Positions 1 to 10,200 of a stretch of DNA of 29,879 nt are shown piece by piece (positions within the stretch are counted from its first letter, which is position 1; the number at the start of each line of letters is the position of its first letter). The position numbers were made by a program, and so were the translations under genes. The notes beneath the pieces were generated by a model that saw nothing but the letters and a program-made list of their open reading frames with translations, did no database searches and was not told the DNA's origin. The stretch is from Prorocentrum cordatum (lineage: Eukaryota > Sar > Dinophyceae > Prorocentrales > Prorocentraceae): positions 30,001 to 59,879 of the forward strand of contig CAUYUJ010005631.1 in NCBI GenBank assembly GCA_963575745.1. The letters are read 5' to 3'.

Positions 1-135
1 CAGGGGTGCTAGAAGGATGGCGGTGACGAGGATAATTGGTATCTGCGATGAATTGCGTCGTGTCGTTTCGGTGCATTGTATTGCATTGCGCTGTACAGTA
101 TTGCATTGAGTTGCGTTGTGTCGGAAACAGGCCTG
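1..135. other. Left-edge unassigned DNA
   Basis: No gene is supported here. From about 63 to 125 the strand is rich in degenerate TGCATTG/TTGCGTTG words. A similar word mix appears beyond the LINE at about 17585-17660, which fits repeat-derived flank. Confidence 0.4.
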
Positions 136-540
136 GGAGGACCACGGTTGAAAACAGGCCTGGAGGACCATGGTTGAAAAGAGGCCTGGCAGGACCATCG
201 AGTAGAACAAAGCATGTTGGAGGCCAACTTCGGCAATCTTGAAGATCCAGGGTACACATCGACCTGGGAGGGCCATCATCGAACAGAGGCCTGGGAGGAC
301 CATAGTTCAAAAGAGGCCTGGGAGGACCATCGAGTAGAACAAAGCATGTTGGAGGCCAACTTCGGCAATCTCGAAGATCCAGGGTATACATCGACCTTGG
401 AGGACCATCGTCGAAAAGAGGCCTGGGAGGACCATCGTTCAAAATATGCCTGGGAGGACCATCGTCGAAAAGAGGCTTGGGAGGACCATCGTTCAAAAGA
501 GGCCTGGGAGGACCATAGTTTAAAAGAGGCCTGGCAATAG
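136..540. repeat. 27-bp minisatellite with 132-bp higher-order unit
   Basis: Units of the form GAGGCCTGGGAGGACCATCG plus about 7 bases (TTCAAAA or similar) repeat with a 27-bp period. An interposed segment beginning AGTAGAACAAAGCATG occurs at 201 and again at 333, giving a higher-order spacing of 132 bp. Because 27 and 132 are multiples of three, both strands stay open (9-residue EAWEDHRSK-like repeats on plus). I read that openness as a by-product of the period and do not call a gene. Confidence 0.85.
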
Positions 541-747
541 CAACCCAGTGATATGGCCCTCCACATCCTGCTCTCCAAACCCCACTCCGCTCCAAACTTT
601 ATCCGCTCCAAAACTTCCTTCATTGCAACTCAATGGCGCACAGTGAAATGCAGAGGCATTGCCATGCTATGCTATGCTACCCCGCTGTGCATTCCATTGT
701 GTTCTATGTGGTGCTAGATGTATTGTGAGGGGGAGTGGGTAAACAGG

Positions 748-783
<36 letters not shown>

Positions 784-1045
784 AGACAACCGTAAGTAAT
801 TGGGGAAGAGGGAGGAAGAGGAGCTGCTAGATCATGAAGAGGATGATGATGATGTGTGTGGTGCCTGCTTCAGAAGGCAATCGCGCTTATTGTGCTCTCT
901 CTTGCTCTCTCTCTCTCTCTCGAGCGCTCTCCTTCTCTCTGTCTCTGTCTGTCTGTCTGTCTGTCTGCCTCTCTCTCTCTCTCTCTTTATCTCTCTCTGT
1001 TATATATATATACATATATCACTAGGTGTCGTTTGTTTTTTGTTG

Positions 1046-1049
<4 letters not shown>
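541..1049. repeat. 5' flank repeat with TC tracts
   Basis: No gene is supported. The stretch holds a GCCATGCTATG segment (about 658-720), a CT tract (about 750-781), a CCGTAAGTAA...GGGGAAGAGG segment with a GAAGAGGATGATG run (about 789-853), and GTGCCTGCTTCAGAA then GCTTATTGTGCTCTCT (about 861-905) leading to a second CT tract. The same blocks reappear after the LINE at 17414-17800 in another arrangement, so this is a dispersed composite repeat. Confidence 0.65.

Positions 1050-1122
<73 letters not shown>
1050..1122. repeat. (TC)n microsatellite at the LINE 5' boundary
   Basis: This is an essentially perfect TC dinucleotide tract. Element-specific leader sequence begins immediately after it. 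A matching CT tract lies at 17269-17386 directly after the LINE 3' UTR, so the element sits inside TC/CT microsatellite DNA. ORFs rich in Leu/Ser through this tract are artefacts. Confidence 0.95.
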
Positions 1123-1129
<7 letters not shown>

Positions 1130-1223
1130 AGTCTCGGCTCGAGAGTGCCCAGCACTCAGACCGCAGCCGCGACGCGAAGCGCCCCGCCTCGGAGCCAGAC
1201 TCCCAGGCCTCGCGAGACCGGAG

Positions 1224-1240
1224 GGGTCCCCGCAGGACCC
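1224..1240 (+). other. Leader stem-loop upstream of ORF1
   Basis: GGGTCC pairs with GGACCC around the loop CCGCA: 6 bp, about 43 nt before the ORF1 ATG. It lacks the bulged C and UYCA loop of the element's hairpin family, so it is kept apart. A chance hairpin in GC-rich DNA is possible. Confidence 0.35.
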
Positions 1241-1282
1241 TACTGATTCGCGTCACCTCTCCTCACCAGAGCGCCCGCAGCA

Positions 1283-3853
1283 ATGGCCCCCAAGAAGCCG
1301 GACCGCCGTCGCTCTTCCAAGCAGCCTCCGAGTTCCCGTCCTGCGGCTGAAGGATCTCTCCTCCAACGCAAGCAGGACTGCATCGCAGCGTTCAAGCAAG
1401 CGGGGTCTGACCGCCCCACGGCCGCATACAACGGGCTTGCTGAACTGAACGCGGACGAGCTCCAGGCAACGTATGACATGCACAAGTCCAACACGAAGAA
1501 GCTCGGCAGCGCCCTGATCCGCATGTGTGCCACCAACCAGATCAGCTACACGCTTGACCATCACCAGCGCAGCAAGCCTAAGCGCATTGGCGGTGACACA
1601 TCACACCCACCAGCGGATTCCGCACGTCTTCAGACTGCGGACACCCAATTCATCGCCTTGGACCCGGCCTTCTGGAAGGTCCCCGTCCTCGCCGAACCCA
1701 CATCCCCCGACGACGGCAAGACGTACAAGCCCAGTATCAGCCTCCACGACTATGAGAGCGGTGAGCGGCTGCTCCAACACCACCTCGAGCAGGGCAAGCG
1801 AACCACGGGCCAGCTCGCGATTGCTGTCATGGGCCCAAAAAACGACAACTACGTCGGTACCGAGCTCGCCGTCCCCGTCCTGAAGCGTCACCCCAAGGCG
1901 CCCAAAGTGGTCCACACGCACGTCCCCGTGACCGTGTACCAGCTGGGCACCAAGGAGGTCGCCTGCACGGAAAAAGTAGCCGTCGCCACCATCGACCCTG
2001 CCGACCACGTATGCTGGATTCGGGCGACCATACATGAAACCGAGGCCATCGCCGCAGTCCCCTCCATGCATCAGGCCTTCGAGGACCAGTTCTCGGGAGG
2101 TGCCCCCGTGAACGGTGGTCCACGCACCAAGGGCCCTTTTCGAGGGGACTCCGCTCCACAGGACAAGGCGCGCCAAAACCAAAAGCACAGGGAGTCCAAG
2201 AAAGACGCTCGCCGCCAGGAGCTCGATAGTCAGCTCCAGGACACCTTCAAGGCCCTCTTCCACGGCAACTTTAAAGCCGTCACCATCCTTGAACCCTGCA
2301 AAAGCCTAGGCAGGTTTGGATCGGGCGTCGGGAAGAGGTCCCTGGCCGCCACCTTCGGCGTCAGTCTCCAAGCGGTCGACAAGGTCTTGGCGGGATCAGG
2401 GCAACTCGGCGCTACCTACGACCTCAGCAACGTAGGTGCTGACGAGCCCACCGCTGACAAGTATCAGACCGTGTGGTTCCCTGAGGACCATCCCATCACG
2501 ATGGCAGATGCGTTCCAGAAGTCGGTGGAGTTCAAGGCCCTGGGAGTCGTCAGGCACGGCAAGTCAGGCTTACTGGGGATCCGTGTTCCACGGGGGTCAG
2601 ACGCCGCCAGGGCTGCGGCCGTCAGCATCCGCGGCTGCGAGGCTTCCCTCGCCAAGACGCGCTACCGCATCACTGGCATTGCGGCGCGCCACGCCACGCT
2701 GACCCAGCTCGCCAAGACTCTCACGGGCCCGTCCGTCAAATGGGACTGTGAGGTCTACCACACCGCCTGGGACCCAGCCACTGCGGCCCAGTTTGCCTTA
2801 GTGCGTGCCCATCGGCCCCCACTCACATACACGGTACAAGTTGCGGGGTGCCCCATCCCGTGGAGCATCACCGAGGCCCCGTTGGCTGAGGTGGTGCCAA
2901 AGCGGGACAACGTCACCATCGTCACGCCTACCACCATTACGGAGCCTGTGACGCCGCCAGCTCGTGGTGGCGGCTTCAGCCCCGCCACCGGCACACTCCT
3001 CACCAAAGCGGCCCAGAGCCCCTATCTCCACGACCTCATGACTGCCACGCCCAAAGGCAAAGGCGTCGCACCGCTCCTGATCCCCAAGGAGGAGCCTTTA
3101 GCCAAGCGCCACCGATCCTCCAGTGGGAAACGTGACGCCCCGCCGCACGCAAGGTCACACTGCGCCCCAGGCCGCAGCTCCTCTGCACCCCCGCACGGCA
3201 CGGACGGAGCCGCTGAACAAACGGCCGCCCCAGGAGCAGGTGGTCATGACTCCCGGCCTGGCACGGTGGCGGCAGAAGGCGGGGGCCACTCCGAAGGCGA
3301 CGCTGCCACAGCCGCCGAAGTACCAGGCGACGCCGAGGACGTCGAGATCCTCTCATCAGGCGATGAATACAGCGAGGCCTCCCACGAACTTAACACCTTC
3401 GGTGAGCGCTTCGCATCGGCCTCTCAACCGCCAGATGCTGCCACGACCCGCATCCAGCACATGGAACAACAGCACGAGCTGCTAGCCAACACGGTGGATA
3501 ACATGCAGGTCCAGCTTGCGGGCGTTCTCTCCTCCCAGGCCACACTCACGGAGCACGTCTCGGGGTTGGAACGGGGGCTTGCCACCGTCGCCACCCAGCA
3601 ACAGACGGCAACCGCCGAAGCTGCTGCACTGCGCGGCGACATCCAGGCCCTCCTCGGGCACCTCACGGGGGGCACCATCCACCTGCCACAAGTGGCCACT
3701 CTGGCAGCTAAGAAGGAGGAAGCTGCAGCGGCCGCTGATCCCGTGGCTGTCTGCGGGTGGATCGACCAGCCAGGCCAGGTCACCCCAGGGACGGGGCCCC
3801 CAGGGGCTGACAAAGGCAAAGACAAGGGTCGGGCCACCCAGGAACCCTATTGA
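1283..3853 (+). CDS. LINE ORF1 protein (856 aa, RNA-binding/RNP candidate)
   Basis: The first ORF of the retrotransposon opens with ATG at 1283 in the context GCAGCAATGG and ends with TGA at 3851. The N-terminus is basic (KKPDRRRSSKQ). A central globular part (about residues 300-540) contains stretches such as YRITGIA and KWDCEVYHTAW that could form RRM-like strands; this is only a visual guess. A basic, low-complexity linker (about 600-700, including KRHRSSSGKR) precedes a heptad-like, Gln/Leu-rich coiled coil (about 720-793; HMEQQHELLANTV onward). LINE ORF1 proteins typically trimerise through coiled coils and coat the element's RNA. By position and layout this is the equivalent, though I recognise no catalogued family. 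Two members of the hairpin family lie inside it (1619 and 2964). The 3' end is separated from ORF2 by a 352-nt spacer. Confidence 0.85.
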   Translation: MAPKKPDRRRSSKQPPSSRPAAEGSLLQRKQDCIAAFKQAGSDRPTAAYNGLAELNADELQATYDMHKSNTKKLGSALIRMCATNQISYTLDHHQRSKPKRIGGDTSHPPADSARLQTADTQFIALDPAFWKVPVLAEPTSPDDGKTYKPSISLHDYESGERLLQHHLEQGKRTTGQLAIAVMGPKNDNYVGTELAVPVLKRHPKAPKVVHTHVPVTVYQLGTKEVACTEKVAVATIDPADHVCWIRATIHETEAIAAVPSMHQAFEDQFSGGAPVNGGPRTKGPFRGDSAPQDKARQNQKHRESKKDARRQELDSQLQDTFKALFHGNFKAVTILEPCKSLGRFGSGVGKRSLAATFGVSLQAVDKVLAGSGQLGATYDLSNVGADEPTADKYQTVWFPEDHPITMADAFQKSVEFKALGVVRHGKSGLLGIRVPRGSDAARAAAVSIRGCEASLAKTRYRITGIAARHATLTQLAKTLTGPSVKWDCEVYHTAWDPATAAQFALVRAHRPPLTYTVQVAGCPIPWSITEAPLAEVVPKRDNVTIVTPTTITEPVTPPARGGGFSPATGTLLTKAAQSPYLHDLMTATPKGKGVAPLLIPKEEPLAKRHRSSSGKRDAPPHARSHCAPGRSSSAPPHGTDGAAEQTAAPGAGGHDSRPGTVAAEGGGHSEGDAATAAEVPGDAEDVEILSSGDEYSEASHELNTFGERFASASQPPDAATTRIQHMEQQHELLANTVDNMQVQLAGVLSSQATLTEHVSGLERGLATVATQQQTATAEAAALRGDIQALLGHLTGGTIHLPQVATLAAKKEEAAAAADPVAVCGWIDQPGQVTPGTGPPGADKGKDKGRATQEPY
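1619..1641 (+). other. UYCA hairpin 1 (in ORF1)
   Basis: Outer stem TCCGCA/TGCGGA (6 bp), bulged C1625, inner GTC/GAC, loop TTCA. It is the only member read as CGT-CTT-CAG-ACT, the third codon phase. Both its inner and outer stems differ from the other copies but stay paired. Confidence 0.8.
2964..2988 (+). other. UYCA hairpin 2 (in ORF1)
   Basis: Outer stem GTGGTGG/CCGCCAC (7 bp, one G.U), bulged C2971, inner GGC/GCC, loop TTCA. It encodes Gly-Phe-Ser-Pro. Confidence 0.85.
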
Positions 3854-4205
3854 AGGTGCCTCAGAGAGCCCGCCTCAGCCCTCCGAGGAAGCGCCTCCAG
3901 AGGCATCTCTTCCCTCTTCGCGTTGTATCTCCTTCTTGTCGCCTCATGTCTGTTTTGGCAGCAGCACGCGCAAGCTATCTGGTGTAGGGGCGCCCGCAGT
4001 CTTGCAGGGGGCGTGATTGTTGCAATGTACATGAGCATTCAGGGGTATTCGAGGACGTGTGCCGACATGCAGCTTTTGGCTCATCGCTCGCGCCGCCTGC
4101 CTGGCCTCGCCATCATGCGGCGCCTTGCCTGCAGCATGGCCCTCCCTTTGCTAGCTGGAGCACGCCCGTCTTCAGGCGGTGCGCCCCAGCACGTTTTCCT
4201 TTACG
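3854..4205 (+). other. LINE inter-ORF spacer
   Basis: No LINE gene is called in these 352 nt between the ORF1 stop and the first ATG of ORF2. Other-frame ORFs here have no recognisable content. A short palindrome GCCTC-CA-GAGGC sits near 3893-3904. TTTTGGCTCA at 4074-4083 resembles part of the dinoflagellate spliced leader, but the match is too short to call. Hairpin 3 of the UYCA family lies just before the ORF2 start. How ORF2 is translated from here (reinitiation, separate mRNA or fusion) is not visible. Confidence 0.6.
4160..4184 (+). other. UYCA hairpin 3 (spacer, before ORF2 ATG)
   Basis: Outer stem GCACGCC/GGTGCGC: six pairs including one G.U, with one A/C mismatch. Bulged C4167, inner GTC/GGC (with a U.G), loop TTCA. 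This copy is upstream of the first ORF2 ATG (4206), showing that the family is not tied to coding. Confidence 0.75.
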
Positions 4206-7200
4206 ATGACAACAGCATCTACAAGTACGTACGATCATTGCACCATTTTGGACCCGATCGTGAACGGCACCGCCGCCGCGGGTCCGTGCGGCAAGGGGCC
4301 GTTGGGCGCCATCGCGAGTGTATGTACGCCCTCGTCAACTACGACACATGCATCGCAGTCCACCCTCAGCGTGGCCTCGACCGTCGTGCAGCACACCCTC
4401 GACGGGGCCGCTGACCAAGGCCATGCACACAGTGGCGGCTTCAGCCCCGCTGTCGTGCCCCGCTATAGTCCCACGGGCCTCATTACCCCCCTGTGCGCCA
4501 GAGGCGAACCCGAGGAGGAGCCCGCTTTCTGGCACCTGATGATGATCCGAGCCCGGCTCATACCGTGCGCTGCGGCGTGGGCACCAGGTGAGGACCACCA
4601 GGACGTGTTCTGGGCATGGCTCGAGGACTGCGTCCCGTACATCCTGGCGACGCTCCATCTACCACAGTATGACCACTTTTTCCAGGAGGACTCCGAGGAG
4701 AAAAACGACGCCCTGCGCCAGCGCACCGCGATCGACATGTGTGAGGACATCTGGCATAGAGCGGGCCCTGACAGACAGCGCACCAACCGCAACCTCACTC
4801 GTATCCAGGGCAGCCGCGAGTACTCCACCCGCTACTTTGGCCTCCTTCTGGAATACCAGGGCGCTCGTGCTCAGCTCGTCGGCCCTGAGGCTTTCACGGC
4901 ACCTTTGCCGTCATACCTCTCACGGGCCCACGCCTTACTACCAAGAGGCCTCCCTCCACCCGACCAAGACGCCCTGGCGTACCTCGCGGATGCGATCCTG
5001 CACCACCCGACAGACATGCAGCCGCTTGTCGAGGCGGAGCTCGCCGCGGCACCGATGGAACCGCTAAACCCACCACCGCCAGCTGGCCTCGCCCAGCACG
5101 CCACGGGTGAGCAGGCCGCAGACGACCCCATATCATGGCTGCTCCAGCACATCGCGGCCAGCGATATCAGCAACATACCCCAGGACTCGTTCCACGCGTC
5201 GGACGATATCAGCAACATATCCCTGGGCTCGTTCCACGCGTCGGACGATAGTCAGGACGACATGGAAACCCAGGATCGTGACGGCATGACACCACCAGGC
5301 GACACGGCCCAGCATGACCGTGACAGCGAACCCCACTCAGGGCACACCCCGTCGCACAGCAGTCCGCCCAACGACTCGGCCCAGACCGACCCCTGCGCAC
5401 AGCTCAACGACGCTGAAGGCGCCACTGTCGCCGACGCGACAAGCCATGCTACTGCATCGCCAGCTCAAGCCAGCCCGCGCAGTGGCGGCTTCAGCCCCGC
5501 TGCAGCACTGGCTGGACCTGGACATCTCCAGACCGCAGGTGGCAGCACCACGCCCCGCACTCCTGTCTGCCGTGTTAACGGGACTGACTCCAATCTCAGC
5601 TTTATCGACCACTGGCAGGCCGACATCGATAACGACCCCATCGACGACGCGAACCCAGATGCCAGCGGCACCTACGACGCCCAGCACAGCGCAGCGGCAT
5701 CACGACACTGTGGCTGCCTCATTTGCCTCTTTGTTGCCACGTACGCCATCGTGATAGCAATGCCGTATAAGGACCAGATCGATGGGTACCTGCCGACACC
5801 GAGCCGAGACCCCAGCTACCGACAACGACGACGACGTCAAGCGGCGGCACCAGGCCCACTTGTGCCCACCACACCCCGACGCACAACGGCATACAACGTC
5901 ACGTCCGCATTGTGGGGTACTCTCATGTGGGCCAGCGCCAAACTCAGAGATATTGTCTCGGGTGGAGCCAGCGCAGTCGGGGTCGGCCTCGGGGGTGCCC
6001 TGAAATGGGCCAGCGGCAAACTCGGAGCCATCGCCACTGGCGGAGTGGTGTGCGGTCTTCTTCTTGTCGGCGCCAAACTCCTCGCTCAAGGAGCCGTCGG
6101 ACACGTAGGAGCCCGCATCTGTGCGCGTGCCCTGGACTCATCCACGGCCCAGTGGTGCCTCCGCTGTTGCCAACCGATCAGGAGGCCGCGCGATGAGGCC
6201 ACATACACAATGCCACGCACGCTTGCCGAAGAACACGAGGACCAGCACGTGCACTCACTCCGACATCCGCTGCTACAGGAACACTACGCCGCAGCAGTTG
6301 CCGCCGCAGTCGCCGATGTCACCACCGCCACCACCGCCGCCATCGTTGAAGTCACTGCCGCCGTATCGCGAGCCTCGTCCGTCACACCACGATCGACCAG
6401 CCCGTCTCTGCGATGCGGTTCCAAGAGCGGCGCGGTCTATGGTAACCCACCGACTCACGAAGACGCCACAGCCCACGCCAGCGACGCCGAGGCAAGGGAA
6501 CCACGTGAGCGCACCCGCGACAGGCCGTGGTCCATCTTCCGACATGCAGATGCTCGTGGTTCCTCTTCCGACACGGACACCCAACCACCACGTCGGCGAG
6601 CACGCTATGCTTCACCCGCCAGGCCCCAGGCGCCTTCAGGCCCTGGTACGCCCCATCTAGCCCTCAAGCCACCGACGCGCAACTTACGCAACACTATCCA
6701 GCGCGACCCAGCGGTGCCCGTGCCGCCGACGAGCATCCTCAACGCCCTGTACCAAAACGGCTTTGCGCTTGGTAACAGTGGCGTGTCTACAGAGGACATC
6801 AAAGACGCTCTGCGACTTCACGACCATCCTCGATTCACCCATGATCTAACACTCCAAGCGCTGGGGCCGTGGACTGACATCATGCAGAGGCCCCCGAACC
6901 GCCTCACTTGGGTGCTCGAAGACTCGGGCGGAAACTCAGGCGAGACGATTTTCCCCTACCCCACGTGGGACCTCCGCAAACCCACCACCGACGCGCCCAC
7001 TGTCTTCTGGCATGGGACCCGTGGCGACCTTGCGGCCCGTCTCGCCGCCAGCGGAGGGCACCTCTTGCCAGGCCCCCGCCGTGAAACGAAGGGTCGAACT
7101 GGCACCAACGTTGGCCGCACGTACGTGAGTGTGCACCCTTCGCTGGCCGCGTGGTACGCAGTGCCGCCCCACCCGCCCTACAGCCTCGAAGACGACACCC

Positions 7201-10200
7201 TCGCGTGGGGACCCATCGCGCTCTGGATGTGCGAGGCCGCCCAACCGCCGAGCGGTGAAAACTGGCACAACTTCGTGAAAGGGGAGGCCCACGGAGCGCG
7301 CCTCATCTACCCGCGGGTCCTGGGCCTCCTCATCCGCATGGACTGGTGTGCCCCCACGGAAGCTGCCTCCAGGTGCCGTGCCTTGCCACAAGTATTTGGC
7401 ATGGGCGACTGTGCGCACGCCCTCCACATCGCTGGCTACGATCATCCAGATCTCCGTGAGGCCGCTGAAGCCCACGACCAGGAAGCTAGCACTCGGCGCA
7501 GGCTGGGCATCGCGGCAGCGTGGCCACCGCCGCAGGCACTATACTCGCCAGAGGCAGCGCGAGCATGGGCCAAACAGCATTACGACACTGAAGCAGCCAC
7601 CAGGGCCGACCCCAACCAGCCCCGGCCACGCGTCTCGCTGCGCAAGCTCCAGCTGGACCCGCAGCCACTGATTGACCTTGTCTACACTGGCTTGCAAGCC
7701 GTCCCCGTGCGGGGGCACCCCGAAGCACGCGAGTCGCGCCCCAGCGGCTCCAGCCCTGGGGCCGAGCCTGGTCCACCGCGCACCTACCAGTCAGGTGCCG
7801 CCCTGGCACACAGTCCAGACCGCTCATCGACGACACCAGGAGACGACAACCGCCGTATGCCGTCCCTCATCAGGGCAGCCACGGCCCTCGCCCGAGGCCA
7901 CGCCCGCCCACGGCGATCCGCCTCCCGTGCGTCACGGCAGAGTGGCGAAAACTCCACCTCGGACTACAGCGACATCGAGACGTGGGAGCACACCGTGACG
8001 GAAGTGGAGCCGACCGCCTACCACGTTCTCGCCTTCCACGTCCGTGATGTGCGGGCCCGTGTCAATGCCCCTGGCATCGAGGTCTGGCTTGACCCTGGCG
8101 GTCACCACGACGGCGCCTACTTACCGTGGGGGACGACCGTCATGGGCCATCGCGTTATCGACCCTGAGGTGGTGGGGCGTGACGGCTGGGTCATCCTCCA
8201 CCACGACCATGGCGATACCACTACCAAGCTCTGGGCACCGACCCAAGTCCACGTTAAGGCGGACGACACGTGGCGCACGGTCATGGTACCAGCGGACATG
8301 GGGCCCCAGTGGATAGAGCGCCACGCCGATGACGCTCGCCTCCCCGCCGAGGTCGTCCGCACTACAGGCCAGTCCTGGTTTGCCGACGTCTGGCCCTTGT
8401 GGGATCGACCTCGACCCCACCCTGACGACCCAGGCACAAACGAGCAAGCGCTCCCGCCCCTACCAGGACGCTGGTCATGCCTACAGTGCCGATTCCAATG
8501 CTGTCAGTACTGTGCGGCCCGCCGCAACACGCAGCTCGGCACCTCGGGCCAACCAACGTGCCCAGACTGCGCCCTCAGCGGACTACGTGCACCTATGGAC
8601 TGGTCCACGGACTACTCTTGCAACAGCTGGACGTGTGCATTCAGCACCGACAACAGGGACTCTGACACATGCTGCCTCTCCAGCAGGTGCCCTCACCCGC
8701 CCAGTCCACACAGCCTGCTCGACGTCCGTGCCACAGGGATGCCGCCGCACATCCTTGCCCGCCAATTTGGCAACGCGCCAGCCCACCACGACCTCAAGGA
8801 GCCCCCCCGAGCGCCTTCAGGCCCCGGGGGGGAGCCTCCACAACCAGGCCAAGCTGGTTACCAGGGTCAATGGTACCTTCCACCGAGGCCGCGGCGGGTC
8901 CCCAGGCAGGGATTGCCCGACGGCACGCGGCGGCCACCTGGGTTCACAGGAACGGGGATGCCTGAAGACCCGTCCCCCGACCAACCGCTGTGGAGGGAAG
9001 GCTACGTGCTCTTCGGCCCCCACCAGGCCCTCAAGGAGGACTTCACCTTCAACAAAACGGTCCGCCGACCTTATTCCCTAACCATCACCAACATGCACAG
9101 GGATCGTGTCACAGTCAGGACCGTCTGCGAGTGCATCGCCGAGCGCATCCACACTACCCGCACCCGCTGGCGGGATGTGGTACTGTACTGGGACGCCGAG
9201 GGCGGCCCTGGGCCTCAAGCTCTCGACTACGACATGCGCCTCTGCGACGCCATGGTGAGCCGAGCCACGACCGAAGCCGAGCTGAATCACGACCGCAGCA
9301 ACCGTGGTAGTTTCTGTCTCTATGGACCAGCGCACCAGCGCGCCGTAAACATCACGGCGCTCCCCGAGCCGCAGAACATTGACTACATGGAGCATGTGCG
9401 GCGATATTCACCCGTCGGGGAGACTTACCCAGACCACGCCTTCGAGCACGTCTACCAGGGCTGGCGGCGGCCCGTCGTGCCCACTGTCCTCCCCGACACC
9501 CGCCCGCTCTCGAGAGCCGACCAGCAGCGCTACCAACAGCACCAGCAGCGCATTCAGCAGCGCGACCAACGCGACGCAGGTCAGCCGAGCACTCCACGCA
9601 ACCGCTCCCCCGCGCGTGTCCCGACAGGCGGCAACACGGTGTACGGCGGGGGTGCCGCCTATCACCGTGGCCCCATTGGCGCCAGGCCCGCGGCGGTTGG
9701 AGCAGCTGCCTCCAGCTACGGCCATGCCCCCCACGCCAGGGTGCATCCAGCGGCCATCGGTCACTCGCGGGCACTCGTGCAGTCCCCCCCACGGGCCACC
9801 TCGCCCGTGCCAGGGTCCACGCGTGCCTGGGGCCACTACCCAGGCCGCCATGACAGCACACCCAGCAACCAACCCGCAGTGCTAACCCCTGCGGCTTCAG
9901 CCCAGGGGGCTGCACCAAGCCGTGGCAGGACAGGGCGCCCTGAAGGATGGCGCGATGCGAACGTGCGCGCTTGGCAACCGCGCCAACACACGCCCCCGCC
10001 AAACGTGGCCGCATCGCTGCGCCCTGCCCAGGCAAAACCTGCCCCACCTGTGCGAGAGAGGCAGCCGCTCGTCCCGCTCGTCCTCACGTACACCCAGGCG
10101 CACCACAGCGCCTCCCCGCGGCACAGCGACGGAAGTGCCCACCACATCAGCCCCCGCTCTGATGCTGTCGACCCTAACCAGGCTGCTGCCTCGGCGGCGG

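Noticed and set aside
860-885. GCCTGCTTCAGAAGGC in the 5' flank as a family member
   Set aside because: It lacks the C bulge and NNC/GNN inner stem, and the same flank repeat occurs beyond the LINE.
800-1350. Long Ser/Leu-rich frames over the TC tracts (and again at 17230-17640)
   Set aside because: They are produced by the dinucleotide repeat, occur in several frames and carry no domain.
4074-4083. TTTTGGCTCA resembling the 3' part of the dinoflagellate spliced leader, in the inter-ORF spacer
   Set aside because: Only 10 contiguous bases match; the leading part does not align without a gap. A 10-base match is not rare in 30 kb. A GCCATTTTGGG near 23921 was rejected for the same reason.
5145-5160. 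CTGCTCCAGCA as another UYCA hairpin (also CAAGCTCCAGCTG near 7647 and TGCCTCCAGGT near 7366)
   Set aside because: The inner stem forms, but the outer stem has only one or two pairs, so these are below the standard used for the 15.
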